Source: Microplitis mediator
Lineage: Eukaryota > Arthropoda > Insecta > Hymenoptera > Braconidae
Reading direction: 5' to 3'
NCBI RefSeq assembly: GCF_029852145.1
Contig: NC_079976.1
Coordinates: forward strand, 3,906,001 to 3,970,000
DNA: 64,000 nucleotides
Notes under the pieces: generated by a model
What the model saw: the letters and a program-made list of their open reading frames with translations, nothing else
Databases searched by the model: none
What the model was told of the DNA's origin: nothing
Shown here: piece by piece, positions 27,190-38,002 of the stretch
Layout: each line of letters begins with the position of its first letter
Numbering within the stretch: the first letter of the stretch is position 1
Made by a program: the position numbers and the translations under genes

Positions 27190-27362
27190 ATGTGTGAATG
27201 TAGCAGGCGAGACAATTTATAAATTTTAAATAAATAATTTCAAAAAATGCGGGTATTAATTTTTCATTTGTAAATACGCATTTTTTAAATTTTATCCTGC
27301 TCACATTTTATTGGTTTATTAAAAAATTTAAAAAATTCCCACTTGTCAGTTACACACTCATT
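27190..27362. repeat. Fold-back repeat family B copy
   Basis: It begins ATGTGTGAATGTAGCAGGCG and ends with an inverted counterpart (CAGTTACACACTCAT), with an internal inverted pair around AAATGCGGGTATTAA and AATACGCATTTTTT. It directly follows a family A copy. Two further copies lie at about 38014-38225 and 38431-38612. It is non-coding. Confidence 0.6.
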
Positions 27363-27729
27363 AATTTTTTTTATGTATATTAATATCTGTAAATTATTAT
27401 TGCAAGTATACTAACCTTATATATTAAGTAAACATAAATAAATATACTAATTGTTACAGTTTATATTTTATGGTGACAATCATTATTTTAAATTATATGA
27501 CTAAGTAACTTTACTTAAATATCAGCCACGCATGATGCAATAATAAATAAAATAAAGAGGTTATGAATTTAAATGTTGATAATTATCTGACGGTAACACA
27601 GAAACGTCAAAAATATTTTTACCGCGATTTAAAAAGTATCTAGGATAATTAAAAAAATTTAATTATAAAAAAATTTAAATATTTATTAGTAACAAAAAAA
27701 ATTATTTACAACGTGATATTTTTTTTAAT

Positions 27730-30021
27730 TTAATCAAGACTTGGAAGTTCTTCTGTTGTTTCCGGTGTACCTATCAAAGATTTTAATAAATTGTCTAGAT
27801 GATCAGGTTCTAGATCGTAGGACATTAAAATTAATGAGATACGAGAAACTGCGTGTTTAGTTGACAGTAAAGATTTAATCAATGGATCAATGAAAGCCAG
27901 CCTGAAATATAAATAATGATTTTAAAATTTAAAAGCTGGTGGTTTTTATTCCAAGTAATATATTCACTTACATTTTAATCATCAGAAGACCTACGACTGT
28001 CCACTCTGCGGTTTTAAATACAATATTTTTAGCTGTAAGATTGAATGTACTGACTATTGACTTAAGAGCAGTAACACGTTCGATAGAGTAATCGTACTCG
28101 ATGCAACCGGGTCCGGAAAGTGTTGGCAGTAGATCTGGTACCCTGTAAATAAATAAGTAATAAAATAAAGTTATGACTAGTGTGAATTACAAACAGTATT
28201 GTCTACTGCACTTACACTTTATCAAGTTTGTCGAGGAAAATTCTTTTCCTCAAAGCAATGGGCGCATGAGCATCAGTCAGCGGTATCACAGTATCCGACT
28301 CTTTGTCATCTTGCTCCTCCTCTTTAACCGGTGGTTCAACTTCCAGGTTGCCTTTGTAAAAAGCATTTACTTTAATAACCAGGTCCTTGGCTTGCTCCTT
28401 CAGGACCTCGAAATGTGGCGCAGGCCTCAAGTCATTCGACACACTAGGCTCTAGATCTTCAAGATCGTCTAGATCCAGTTGGTTGAGTTTGTCACACAAC
28501 CGCGCATATTTTTCTTGATTTCTGATGCTTTTAAAGATACTCTGTTTTTCTGTCTTCTTTCCATGTAGAAACTTGATCGTGTTGGCTGTCACCAGTTGAC
28601 TGAAATTATTTTCAAGTCTCTCAGTCAGTGTTTCCGTAAAAAATACCGGTGTCTTATTTTGGGTTTTCTTTACACAACTATTCGATTCACTGTCATCAGT
28701 ATTTTCTTTTTTAATAGCGACTCTCCTAGATTTAAAAATCGATTCCCTATCATTACTTCTTTCTTTAGTTTTATTTATCAATAAATTATTATTTTCCTTT
28801 ACTTCCAATTGTTCATCTGTAAATTTGACAACCTTTTTTAATTTTTTAACTAAAACATCAACATTTTGGTCCATTGCTTTATGTTTGATATCATGATCAT
28901 CTCTTTCTCGTTCTAATTCTTCATCACCATTTCTTTCTAATCCTTCATTGTCATCTCTCTCCAAGTCTTCATCATCTCCTCCCAACTCTCCATGATCTTC
29001 CTCACTGTCTTCTCCTTTATTACTCTTAGCTTTTTTCTTCTTCGGTAAATCCTCTTTGGGCAATTGCACCCCAAAAATATCGACCTCAACCCCAGGTATG
29101 CTGACATCTCTCTTATTAGTTTTCTCCATGATTTTAAACTTTGGAATTTCTTCATAACTCCTCAACCAAAGTGGACTAGTCAGCATCTGCTCCATAATAT
29201 AAGTCATTGATTTATAACATGAAAAGCAGCAGTAATTTTTCACTGCCTCAACATCATAAACTTTGTTCCTCATTGCTGATATCGAGTACTTTTTATTTAC
29301 AACCTTCGTCAATGGATTATCACACAAAACGTATCCGCATATTTTAGTTATCGCTCTTTCTTCAGCAACGTCTTCCATATGCGAAAGATTAATATGTTGT
29401 AACTAAAATAAAATAAAATTATTATCATAAAACACATGTGTAATTAACGAGTATTGTCAACTGATCCCGACAATTTTATACCACGACAAGTGATCCCTAC
29501 AAATTGATCCTATTGACATTCGGTTGAAAATAATGAAGATAAAGATTTGGAAGATGATGATAATGAAAGTAATTAAAATCTTAATGAAACTGAAGTAGAA
29601 GATCAGTTGTCAGTTGGACCAGTTATCAGTTGGGCCAGTTCTCAGTTGGATCTAGTCTGTAGGATCAGTTGTCTGTGAGATCTATTGTCATGTGATCATT
29701 TGTCTGGGAACAGTTGTCATGGAACCTGTAATTAAATATAATAAATAATATAAAATGTCTTACATTTTCCAGCATCCATTGAACATCAACTTGTGGTTCT
29801 ATGAGTCTTTCAACAATGGCCAGTGCTTTTGCATCACAAACTGCTTTCTTCTCTAATAAAATAGCTGTTGGCATTGATCTAAAAAATAATTATCAATAAT
29901 TTAAATTATAATTAGCAATAAATTAATTAATTGACAGTCATAAATTTACTAACCTAGCAGCTTTAGCAGCTTTTATTTGATTAGCTCGATTTATTCGAGC
30001 TCTAGCTGCCTTTGTACTCAT
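27730..30021 (-). CDS. RPAP2: RPAP2, RNA polymerase II CTD phosphatase (Rtr1 family)
   Basis: Minus-strand exons: 30021-29954, 29878-29764, 29402-28216, 28142-27972 and 27901-27730, about 570 aa, phases consistent. A basic Ala/Arg-rich N-terminus (MSTKAARARINRANQIKAAK) leads into the RPAP2/Rtr1 zinc domain: EDVAEERAITKICGYVLCDN, KYSISAMRNKVYD and NYCCFSCYKSM. The Cx4C and Cx3C pairs (ICGYVLC, CCFSC) are the zinc ligands of the family. TPLWLR-like text (SPLWLRSYEE) closes the domain. The long middle is charged (Glu/Asp/Lys) and likely disordered, followed by a conserved C-terminal part of about 110 residues. The protein removes Ser5 phosphate from the Pol II CTD and helps Pol II import; that is family knowledge. 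It is divergent from the ABHD16A gene, sharing a spacer of 500 bp. Confidence 0.93.
29456..29730. repeat. Degenerate 16-bp minisatellite with an inverted flank in RPAP2 intron 2
   Basis: From about 29602 a 16-bp unit of the type CAGTTNTCAGTTGGNC repeats three times clearly and then decays over several more units to about 29728. At 29456-29517 the reverse complement of the same motif recurs (GTCAACTGATCC, GACAAGTGATCC, AAATTGATCC). The two halves could fold on each other. The whole array is intronic (29403-29763). Confidence 0.65.
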
Positions 30022-30521
30022 GTTTTTTTTTCTTTTTTTTTAATAATCAATTAAATTATTAAATAAAATTTATAAATTTTCAAATAAATCCATAAAAACC
30101 TGGGAGTAAATTTTTTTTTAACCGACTTTTATACTAGACAAAATATGATAATTAATTTGGCGCGAAATTTTAATATTTTCAAATAAATAATTAAAAAAAA
30201 AAAGAACCTGCAGTTGCTCCAGTTGTAATAAAATTAATATTTAATTAATTATTTGCAAAAAAAATGTAAAACTAATGTCGGGTCTAATTTGGGAGCTGGA
30301 TCTGAATGAATTTAGAAATTCTTCGTCTGACAGATGTGAGATTTCCCTTACAATTTATCATTCGAACTTGAATGAACTTCTGTTGATAGAACAGGATTTA
30401 AATTAACCAACAGGTTTTAGTTTCTCTTATCATTATTATTATTAAAATTTATATAGTCAAAAATAATTTGGTAGTTGTGTAGTATTTGGGTTTCGTCAAA
30501 GTAAAAATTTTAAATTATACT
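30022..30521. promoter_or_regulatory. Divergent promoter region of RPAP2 and ABHD16A
   Basis: Exactly 500 bp separate the two start codons, which face away from each other, so both promoters and 5' leaders must fit here. The stretch is AT-rich without a clear TATA box. The sequence TCGTCTGACAGATGTGAG near 30320 and the surrounding less AT-rich patch (about 30280-30380) is the likeliest core. No coding sequence is seen. Confidence 0.45.
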
Positions 30522-32948
30522 ATGTCTTTATTAAAAAGTATCTGGGAATGTTTACTAAGCCCGCGTTTATACAAATACCAGGAAACAACTTGGGTGAGTT
30601 GTCAAAAGTTAAAAATATTAAAAAAAAAAAGTCACTGACAGGTTACATTTAATTAACAGAAAGCCTACGAGCCAAATGGTTTCGAACGATGGGGAGACCA
30701 TGTCATCACATCAGTAAGTAATTAAACTGAATTTGTAATAATTAAAAATATCAAGTATTTTACTTAATAATAACAATTACAGTTTGCGACACTATGGTCT
30801 CTAAGTATCTGGGCAGTTCCCATCATATCGCCATTTATTTTCCGCCGTAATTATTCATTAGTAGAAAATGTTTATACGCTTTCAAAATTTTTTGCTGGCG
30901 CGGGAGTTATTTTCATTGCATCTTTGGCAGTCAGAGGATATGCTAGAGCTAATAATCCCACGTATATTAAATTTATGAAGACCTTGACCAAAGCACAGCG
31001 AGCTTACAATGATGAATCTAAAGAGGCTCTTCTTAAATATGATTTTGAATTCTGGGCATGGCCTGCTGATTTTCACGTCCTTTCATTAGAAAGGTATATA
31101 TTTTAAACTCCGGATATTTTGGCTAAAGGACAACAGCAAAAACTCGTTACTATAAGAAATTTTGTTTATTATTTATCGAGCTGCTTAAAGTGTCAGATTA
31201 TATTTTGTGTCAACACCAAAGACGATTGTCCTTTGGTCAAAATATCCATCATCGTAACAATAATTTATTATTTTAACGCACGCAATATGTAGAGTATAGA
31301 TTTTTTTATTTACGTCCCCTTAATTAGGAAACTAATGATGGTTTTTTTTTAGGCCAGATGGAAAAAAAAGAATAGTGTTACAAAAAAACTCGAGTAGATC
31401 ATCTAGAAGAGGAGGTAAAGATTTAATAATCGCAGTACCTTGCAAAATAGTATCGTATATTGTTGCCAATACTGTCGCTGTAAAGCTGATGTACCCTGGT
31501 AGCATGACTGTGATAAATTTAGCGATGAGTTAGTATATTTTTTTATGTCTCTATATATTGTTATGGACAAAAGTTTATGGATTATTGATTATATTGTAGG
31601 AACGACAATGCTGCAAGGTAGAATGGATCTGCTGGACGCCGGCGGAAAGAGATCAAAGCTACGAACAATAAATAAAAATGACATCGACACGATGTTCATT
31701 GATCGACGTCACAAGTAACGTAAACCATGCATATGATTTGTAATTAATTATTCATTTATTTGTATTACTTATTATCATATTTATATTTTTTATCAGGTCA
31801 TCTAACGGTCATATACTTGTGATAACTTGTGAAGGTAACTGCGGGTTCTATGAAACGGGAATTGTAACAACGCCTATGAATAAAGGATACTCTGTCCTTG
31901 GATGGAATCACCCTGGCTTTGGCGGTAGCACTGTAAGGGCTATTAATTTTTAATTATTTTATTTAATTTATTAGTCATTGTAATTTAAATATATTTTTCA
32001 TCAGGGGTCGCCGTTTCCTGAGGGTGAAATTGACGGCATGGAGGCTGTGATGCGATACGCTGTTGAAAAACTAGAATTTCCTGAAGAAAGAATAATAATT
32101 TATGGCTGGAGTATCGGCGGTTACACGGCCACGTGGGCTGCGATGAATTACCCGGGTATTCATGGCTTAGTTCTTGATGCCACGTTTGATGATGTCCTTC
32201 CACTGGCTATTTCGCGAATGCCCGCGGCGATTGATGGTATCGTTCGCACTGTTATCAGAGAATATTTGAACTTGAATGTCATTGATCAGCTGAAAGGTTA
32301 CAATGGACGTGTGCTCTTGGTTCGTCGTACTGATGACGAAATAATGTGTACACCCACAAGCAATTTGTCGGATAATCGAGCGAATATATTGCTCACTAAA
32401 TTACTCATGTATCGGTATCCTCATTTATTTACTGACTGCAGAGAAAGTCTGGAGGTCCTGAATAAATATCTTGAGCATCCTACCCGTGATGCCAGTAGTA
32501 ATTCGACTAAATCTCTTGTTGTCAGGACGCAAGGTAATTTTTTATTTTACAATTAATTAATTATTCATTTTAATTATCATTTATTAATTTACTTATTTGT
32601 TTATTTATTAGGATTATTTAGCAGCGGCAATCCTATTAATGAAAGCCTTTGTCTAGAAAAAATATATAATAGTTTGGATAAAAATAATGAGGTCATAAGT
32701 TATCCGTCAAATTTAGGTGAAGATTGTGATGCTGAAACTAAACAGCAACTTGTTATTTATCTTGTAAGTTATCATAATTTTTTTAAATTAATAATTTAAG
32801 TGATTAATTTATTAAAATTTATTTTTTATTATTTAAGGCAAATAAATATATGGAGGATCAAGTATCTCAACACTGCTCTCCCCTAATTACTGATCTGTTT
32901 CATCCAGGATGGGATCCTCGAAGTACATTGAAGCTCAAGGCTACGTAA
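30522..32948 (+). CDS. ABHD16A: ABHD16A (BAT5) phosphatidylserine lipase-like hydrolase
   Basis: Nine coding exons: 30522-30593, 30660-30713, 30783-31093, 31353-31528, 31600-31714, 31797-31932, 32005-32533, 32612-32763 and 32838-32948, about 551 aa, close to the human 558. Two hydrophobic segments near the N-terminus (WSLSIWAVPIISPFIF and FFAGAGVIFIASLAVRG) anchor it in a membrane, probably the ER. The alpha/beta hydrolase fold holds VITCEGNCGFYE, the LGWNHPGFGGSTGSPFP loop and the nucleophile elbow YGWSIGGYTATW (Ser324). RRTDDEIM contains the probable acidic residue. A catalytic His is expected near the C-terminus; QHCSPL (about residue 527) is a candidate I cannot confirm. Vertebrate ABHD16A makes lysophosphatidylserine from phosphatidylserine. 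ABHD16B is the alternative, but the N-terminal membrane part fits 16A. Confidence 0.92.
31112..31247. mobile_element. Short terminal-inverted-repeat element in ABHD16A intron 3
   Basis: The two ends form an imperfect inverted repeat of about 22 bp: left GGATATTTTGGCTAAAGGAC, right (reverse-complemented) GGATATTTTGACCAAAGGAC. They enclose about 90 bp of unrelated DNA, total about 136 bp. It resembles a miniature inverted-repeat transposable element. I saw no convincing target-site duplication. Confidence 0.6.
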
Positions 32949-33553
32949 TAACTGATAATAAAATTAATAATAATAATTAAAAATTGAGTATGTTGTGATT
33001 TTATGAAAATCAGGGGAGACAAAAATTACTTTCCTCGTTATTTTCTTTTTTGCATTTGTCCGTTTGTATTTTTAAAAAATTGTATGATGGTGTGCATTAT
33101 AAATTATAAATATTTATTTCCACGAGAGTCAGTAGATAAAGAATAAATTTTAATCTTTAATTACATTAATTATTATTATGGCAATCGAATTTAATATTTA
33201 TATTTAAAAAACATTTCTGTTAATAATATTTGTTATAATTTTTTTTTTTTACGCATATAAAATATGAAGAAGAAATGACTATTTATATTTAAACATTTCA
33301 TAATTTCAAAAGAAGAAAAAAGTTATTTACAAAATGTAGCAAAATTTATTAAAAATAATTATCAATATATAAATTTTTTAGCACGTATTCAAAACAAATG
33401 ATCTCACACAATTTTGCAAGTTACTAACAATAATTGATAGTTTTCAGATAATATTTTTACGGCAAAGTTTTATATATTTAATAAGCGCAAGTTTTTTTCA
33501 AGTTATTAAATATTTTGTCTATTTTTTTTTTCTTTAGTTTCATAAGACTACTA
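32949..33553. other. AT-rich 3' flank of ABHD16A
   Basis: It begins with the ABHD16A 3' UTR (AATAAA at 32957-32962) and runs as AT-rich DNA to the inverted-repeat element. Nothing else is recognisable. Confidence 0.6.
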
Positions 33554-33712
33554 GGGCGTGTTCAGAAACACACTCTGGAAGAGAAATATCAACTCCTGCG
33601 TTCAGAAGTATCCTCTGGTGAAACCAGAGGTGCGATTTAACATTACAAAGGTACTAATCATACCTGGATAGGTAATTTTTCATCTCCAGAGTGTATTTCT
33701 GAACACGCCCCT
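33554..33712. mobile_element. Terminal-inverted-repeat element (MITE-like)
   Basis: Ends are inverted repeats of about 26 bp: left GGGCGTGTTCAGAAACACAC, right (reverse-complemented) GGGCGTGTTCAGAAATACAC, both continuing into TCTGGA. A TA dinucleotide flanks both ends, which could be a TA target duplication. The inside also holds a shorter inverted pair (TCCTCTGGTGAAACCAGAGG). Total about 158 bp, far too short to encode a transposase. Confidence 0.75.
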
Positions 33713-33776
33713 ATTGTTTTAGTAAAGTACAAAGGATGACGTATGAGAAATTGCAGATTACGAAAATTACAAGTAA

Positions 33777-34589
33777 CCGTCTTCAAGACGTTATTCTTAC
33801 ATACTTTTTTTGCTGGATGTGCTGGATTCATTAATTTCAAGAGGATTCGATTTCGAAGGAACGATAAACAAAAATCCAAGAGATTTCCTAGTAAATATGG
33901 CGGCTGCTAATCATTGTGATTATATCTTGGTATTTCTGCTTTTATATGGAGTTTCCGTTTCTAAATCAAAAGCTCTGTATAACGCTGTAACACCTCAAAC
34001 TTCGAAATATTGTTATTTCCCGGACTGCCCTGGCAATGACCTAAGTAGAATATCCAAATGTTATTTGACCCCGATAAGAATACAAACTCAAGATATTATT
34101 TTAAAAGATTTACTTAGCAGACAGTACTTTCACGATCCGACTGTACCCAAACAAGAAATAGAATTGATGGATAAATTTATTAAAGAAGATGAAACTGGGG
34201 TGAATCCGTATTTAGAAACGTGTAAAATGGATTTTTGAAATTTAAAGGACGATTTTATTCACTTGAGTAATAAACGTATATCGTTTTACAATTTTCTTAT
34301 GCTGACTAGCAAAGAATTAGAAAAACTTGTAAGAGTCGGAAATTTTATTAACGTTCTTTCTACAAAAAAGCTTAGCTGGACGTTCCCAGGAATGCAGTTC
34401 GGTCGTAGAATAAAAGCGCGTATCAGACAAGCTCAAAAAAAAGTTAAACTTTTGAACCAGTGCAAAAAAATACGTTTTTCTACTTCTAACCGTCTTTCGC
34501 AATTGCCATGTGAAATCATTTTAGAAGTTATAGAATATTTAGACGACAAAGAATTGGAACTTTTTATCCTTGCCTTCCAAAGCTAAAAA
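33777..34589 (+). pseudogene. Broken ankyrin/PRANC-like gene relic
   Basis: One plus-strand frame stays open for about 270 codons apart from a single in-frame TGA at 34236-34238; the final stop is at 34587-34589. The frame opens at 33777 after a stop and has no ATG near its front; the first internal ATG is near 33897. The first part has ankyrin-like helices (FLVNMAAANHCDYILVFLLL). The end has an F-box-like helix, LPCEIILEVIEYLDD, as in PRANC domains. PRANC domains occur at the C-terminus of ankyrin proteins in poxviruses, Wolbachia and parasitoid wasps, where they bind SCF ubiquitin ligase parts. The missing start, missing upstream ankyrin repeats and internal stop indicate a truncated pseudogene. 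It sits just after an inverted-repeat element. The family call is tentative, from motif likeness only. Confidence 0.55.
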
Positions 34590-35010
34590 TTATGGTTGTT
34601 TATTTTATTCATTAGACTTAATATTATATTTATTATTCATTTTAAGATGGTTTATGTGATGTAACAAATAAAACCTTTTAAACGATAACTATTTATATAA
34701 AAATATGTATTTTTTTTTTTTTTTTTAATTATATGAATCAATTTTTGTGGTAATTGGCCTGATTTTTAATTTATTCCGTCATTATTATTGGATGATTTTA
34801 CATGAACTTTTAAAATGTAATTAGGGCCGACAAAGCTTTAACGTCAAATAATTTTAGAATAAAATATGCTACACATTGAAGAATTTTGAATTAGTTTATC
34901 ATATTTAATATAAATATAGATCTCTGTGATAACACTGCACTCAGTATTAATAAGTAAAATTTTTTTTTTTTTTTAAATATCGATTCGCTCAATCAAACTC
35001 TTACTTTTTT
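34590..35010. other. AT-rich spacer and RanGAP1 3' UTR
   Basis: About 420 bp between the ankyrin/PRANC-like relic and the RanGAP1 stop codon. It includes two poly-T runs (34707-34726 and about 34962-34974). The right part is probably RanGAP1 3' UTR. No other feature is visible. Confidence 0.5.
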
Positions 35011-37514
35011 TTATGTATTCTGTAATCTATCCAAAATTGTTTTTAATGACATCTTTACGTCATAGCAGGGATCATAGGTTTTGCTTTTAGTTGGAAATGA
35101 TCTTTCGATCAAGAGCTTCAATGTTGCTCTTGTTAACGGTGGAAAATATTCTTGCTGAGTTACTTTCTCAAGTGCTTTGAAGCAGCCTTCTAAATTCCAA
35201 TCTGCTTTATTTGTATTTTTATTCTCACCCTGCAATATTTTAAATAAATTTATATATATGAAAATCTTATCGTGTTCGAACAATAATTTTAAATAAGATA
35301 AAAGACCCAGTACCCGATCATTCATGTATTTGTATATCTATATTTACTAAATATAGATATACAAATACGAGGAGTGATCAGGTACTAGGTCGTTCAATTT
35401 ATCGTTAAAATCGCAGGGAGAAGGACAAAAAAACATTAGAATGTGATTATTGATAAACGTTTGACGTTCCGTCACTTTTATTGCAACTTCATCTGCAACT
35501 CAATCATTCAAATTCTTGAGTTGCTGATGAAATCGCATTAAAAGTGACGAAACGTTCAACATTTATCAGTCATCAGATTCTACTATTTCTTTGTCCTCCC
35601 TGCAATTTTAATGATAATTAAAAATCAATACTCCAATTAACTTATAAACTTATTAATTTTTTTTTTTAAATTAAAGTCAGTGAATTGTTTAAATTATCTT
35701 TTTAAAAATATCAGTTTGGCGATTGATATTGCAAATTTAAATTACCTTGATGAGCCCTAGGACAACGAGAAGATTATTGTTGACATAAGACATCTGTTGA
35801 TTGGTTGTCGCATAATCAAAAAGCTGGGAATACAATTTGTCTGTCAATTGTTCAGCTTCAACTCTAATATCTCCGTATCCGCTTCCGCAGAGAGCTGAGA
35901 CTTTCATTATAACGGGCAGTAACTCGTCAATGTACTGCAGAGGGTCTTGAGAATTCTTTTCTTTGACAATACTCTGCAACAAATAATTTAATTATCAACT
36001 AGTTCGTATTTATTTATTTAAATATTTAATTGAGTTAGTTGGACATACCTTAACATGATCCAAAAGTTTAGCTGCTTTATCGCCTTCCAGCAAAAGGAAA
36101 TTTTCTCCAGTAGGTTCTTTTAAAAACTCTTTGACATCAACTGGTTTTTTTGCTTTAGGTAGAGTTGACATTTGGATGTTATTTACTGTGTTAACTTTTG
36201 CGTGACCATTCTCAACCCCTTTGTCATCGTTTTCACTGCCCTCTTTTTCCGTATCTTCACCTTCGCCTTCAGACTCACTCTCATCGTCTCCACTCTCCTC
36301 GTCATCGGTCGCATCTTCCTCAAGAGGCTCCAAGGAATCGATTCTGTCGTAATTTTTTAGTGATTCACGTAAAGAATTTCTGCCAGCTTCTCCAAAAGCG
36401 TTACCATCCAATTGCAGACTTGTCAGCTGAGTTTTATCAATAGTAGCGCGGGCCAATGTGTCAACAGCTCGTGTTTTTATTTCATTGAACGCTAAATTAA
36501 GCTCCACCAGAGACGTATGACTATCCCTAGCTCCCAAAGCATTGGCAATAACCATCGCTCCTTTGGATTTAAGCAGACAATCTCCAAGATTGAGCGTCTC
36601 CAGACCAGGAAAGTTTGACAGAACATCAGCAAGAGCTTGAGCGCCTTTAGGACCAACTGTGTTGTCATTCAAATTCAAAATTTTTAATCCCGGATTAGCT
36701 GAAAGTCCAGTAGCCAAGGCTGACACACCCGGATGATAAATTCCATTCTGCGGCATAACAACTTCTTCAAGTGTTCCAAGTTTAGCAAAGACACCAGCCA
36801 AAGCGGTTGCACCCTCGTTCTCCAGACGATTACGGCCAGCAATAAACACTCTCAGTGCCAGTGGTTTAGCTTCTCTTGAACTGTTGGCATGACAATCCAG
36901 CAACGCTTTAGCCAACATCTTTCCTCCAGATATTCCCAGCCCGTTATTGTTCAACCTCAACTCCTGGAGCGTGTAGCACGTGCTTGAACTCAATAATGCA
37001 GCAAGTCCCTGGACACCAATTGGTCCAAATGCATTGTCACTGAGATCCAGTTCAACCAAATGTGCTCCAGCAATATTCAGTCCATTTCCCAAGTACTCCA
37101 AAGCCTTTGGAATCTCTGTTTTCATTCTGCCGGTAAACATATCCTTCCATAATGCTCGTTTTAGAGCACCACCATGACTCGCCAGGGTTTCCGATATCGC
37201 TTTAGCAGCATCCGGACCCAGTGTGTTACCTTCCAGGTCTAGGTAATCCAATCGCGAGCATTTCTTTATCTCCTCGCAGACCTCCTCGGCTTTTGAGACA
37301 AAAATAAGTTAGAGGTTATGGTGATTGGGAAATAATTATGAGATAAAAAATTCGTTTTTTAGTATACGATAAATATAAATAAGATAATATTGAACTTACC
37401 ATCCTGCTCAGAGTTTAATTTTAGTGATTTACCACTAAATGAGACCCCGGTTTGGTTATTTGTGGTGCTAGCTTCCAATTGATGTTGAAGCTCACCAAAA
37501 CTAAACGACGTCAT
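35011..37514 (-). CDS. RanGAP1: Ran GTPase-activating protein 1
   Basis: Minus-strand exons: 37514-37400, 37289-36049, 35973-35746 and 35229-35011, 600 aa, phases consistent. Leucine-rich repeats fill about residues 25-350 (LDYLDLEGNTLGPDAAKAI, LVELDLSDNAFGPIGVQGL, LQELRLNNNGLGISGGKML, LKILNLNDNTVGPKGAQAL, LVELNLAFNEI). A strongly acidic stretch follows (EEDATDDEESGDDESESEGE), as in all RanGAPs. A C-terminal helical RanGAP1_C domain comes next (NNNLLVVLGLIKGENKN, TQQEYFPPLTRATLKLLIE). The protein stimulates GTP hydrolysis by Ran at the cytoplasmic face of the nuclear pore, driving nucleocytoplasmic transport. The IKGE tetrapeptide matches a SUMO acceptor consensus at the position of vertebrate LKSE, and its codons are split between exons 3 and 4. 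Confidence 0.95.
35304..35391. repeat. Long hairpin in RanGAP1 intron 3
   Basis: Two arms of about 42 bp form an imperfect palindrome. The inner part TATTTGTATATCTATATTT is perfectly mirrored by AAATATAGATATACAAATA around ACT. The outer arms pair GACCCAGTACCCGATCA with TGATCAGGTACTAGGTC. Confidence 0.75.
35399..35617. repeat. Fold-back element of about 219 bp in RanGAP1 intron 3
   Basis: The left arm runs from TTATCGTTAAAATCGCAGGG to TCTGCAACTCAA. The right arm runs from TTGAGTTGCTGATGAAATCG to GCAATTTTAATGATAA. The arms pair imperfectly over about 100 bp each, with a short centre near 35508-35518. It lies only 8 bp from the 88-bp hairpin on its left, so the two may be one composite insertion. 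Confidence 0.75.
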
Positions 37515-38002
37515 GGTCTTTTAGGTTTATTTTATTCGACTATTTGTTTTGTTACGTCTACCAAATCAAGTAAGAAGAGTTACAGGTAGAAAGTGTCCAA
37601 AAACTTTGATTGTTTAGGAGGAATATAATAATTTTATAAGTGAAATAATTTTAAGAGCAACGCAATCACGTTTTCACTGAGCGGGAAAAAACGGAAAATA
37701 AACTAACGATGCTTTGTTTGTGTTTTCGAATGAAATTCACTGCTACCAATAAACTTTCGATTGGTTTTTTCATTGACGGCTAACTTCAAGAAGTTCGAAT
37801 TTAGTGTCGTATATTTACTACCAGAGGCGCGAGTGATTGAAAGGGCGCCATAGTGTCATCCTGAAAAATTTTTTGAAAACTTATGAGAAACGTCAAGTGA
37901 AAAATTAACTGTGTAAATGACGTAAAAGAAATTCGAGACAAGAATGATTAATAATATCGATACTGATACGAACTAGACTTCAACATTTGAAGGGTCAATT
38001 TT

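Larger units (their letters stand above)
26896..27729. other. GTF3C1 upstream region holding two fold-back repeats
   Basis: This 834-bp stretch lies between the GTF3C1 ATG and the RPAP2 stop (both minus strand), so it must contain the RPAP2 3' UTR and the GTF3C1 promoter and 5' UTR. Most of it is taken up by a family A copy (26964-27170) and a family B copy (27190-27362). The rest is AT-rich with no clear core promoter. Confidence 0.5.
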
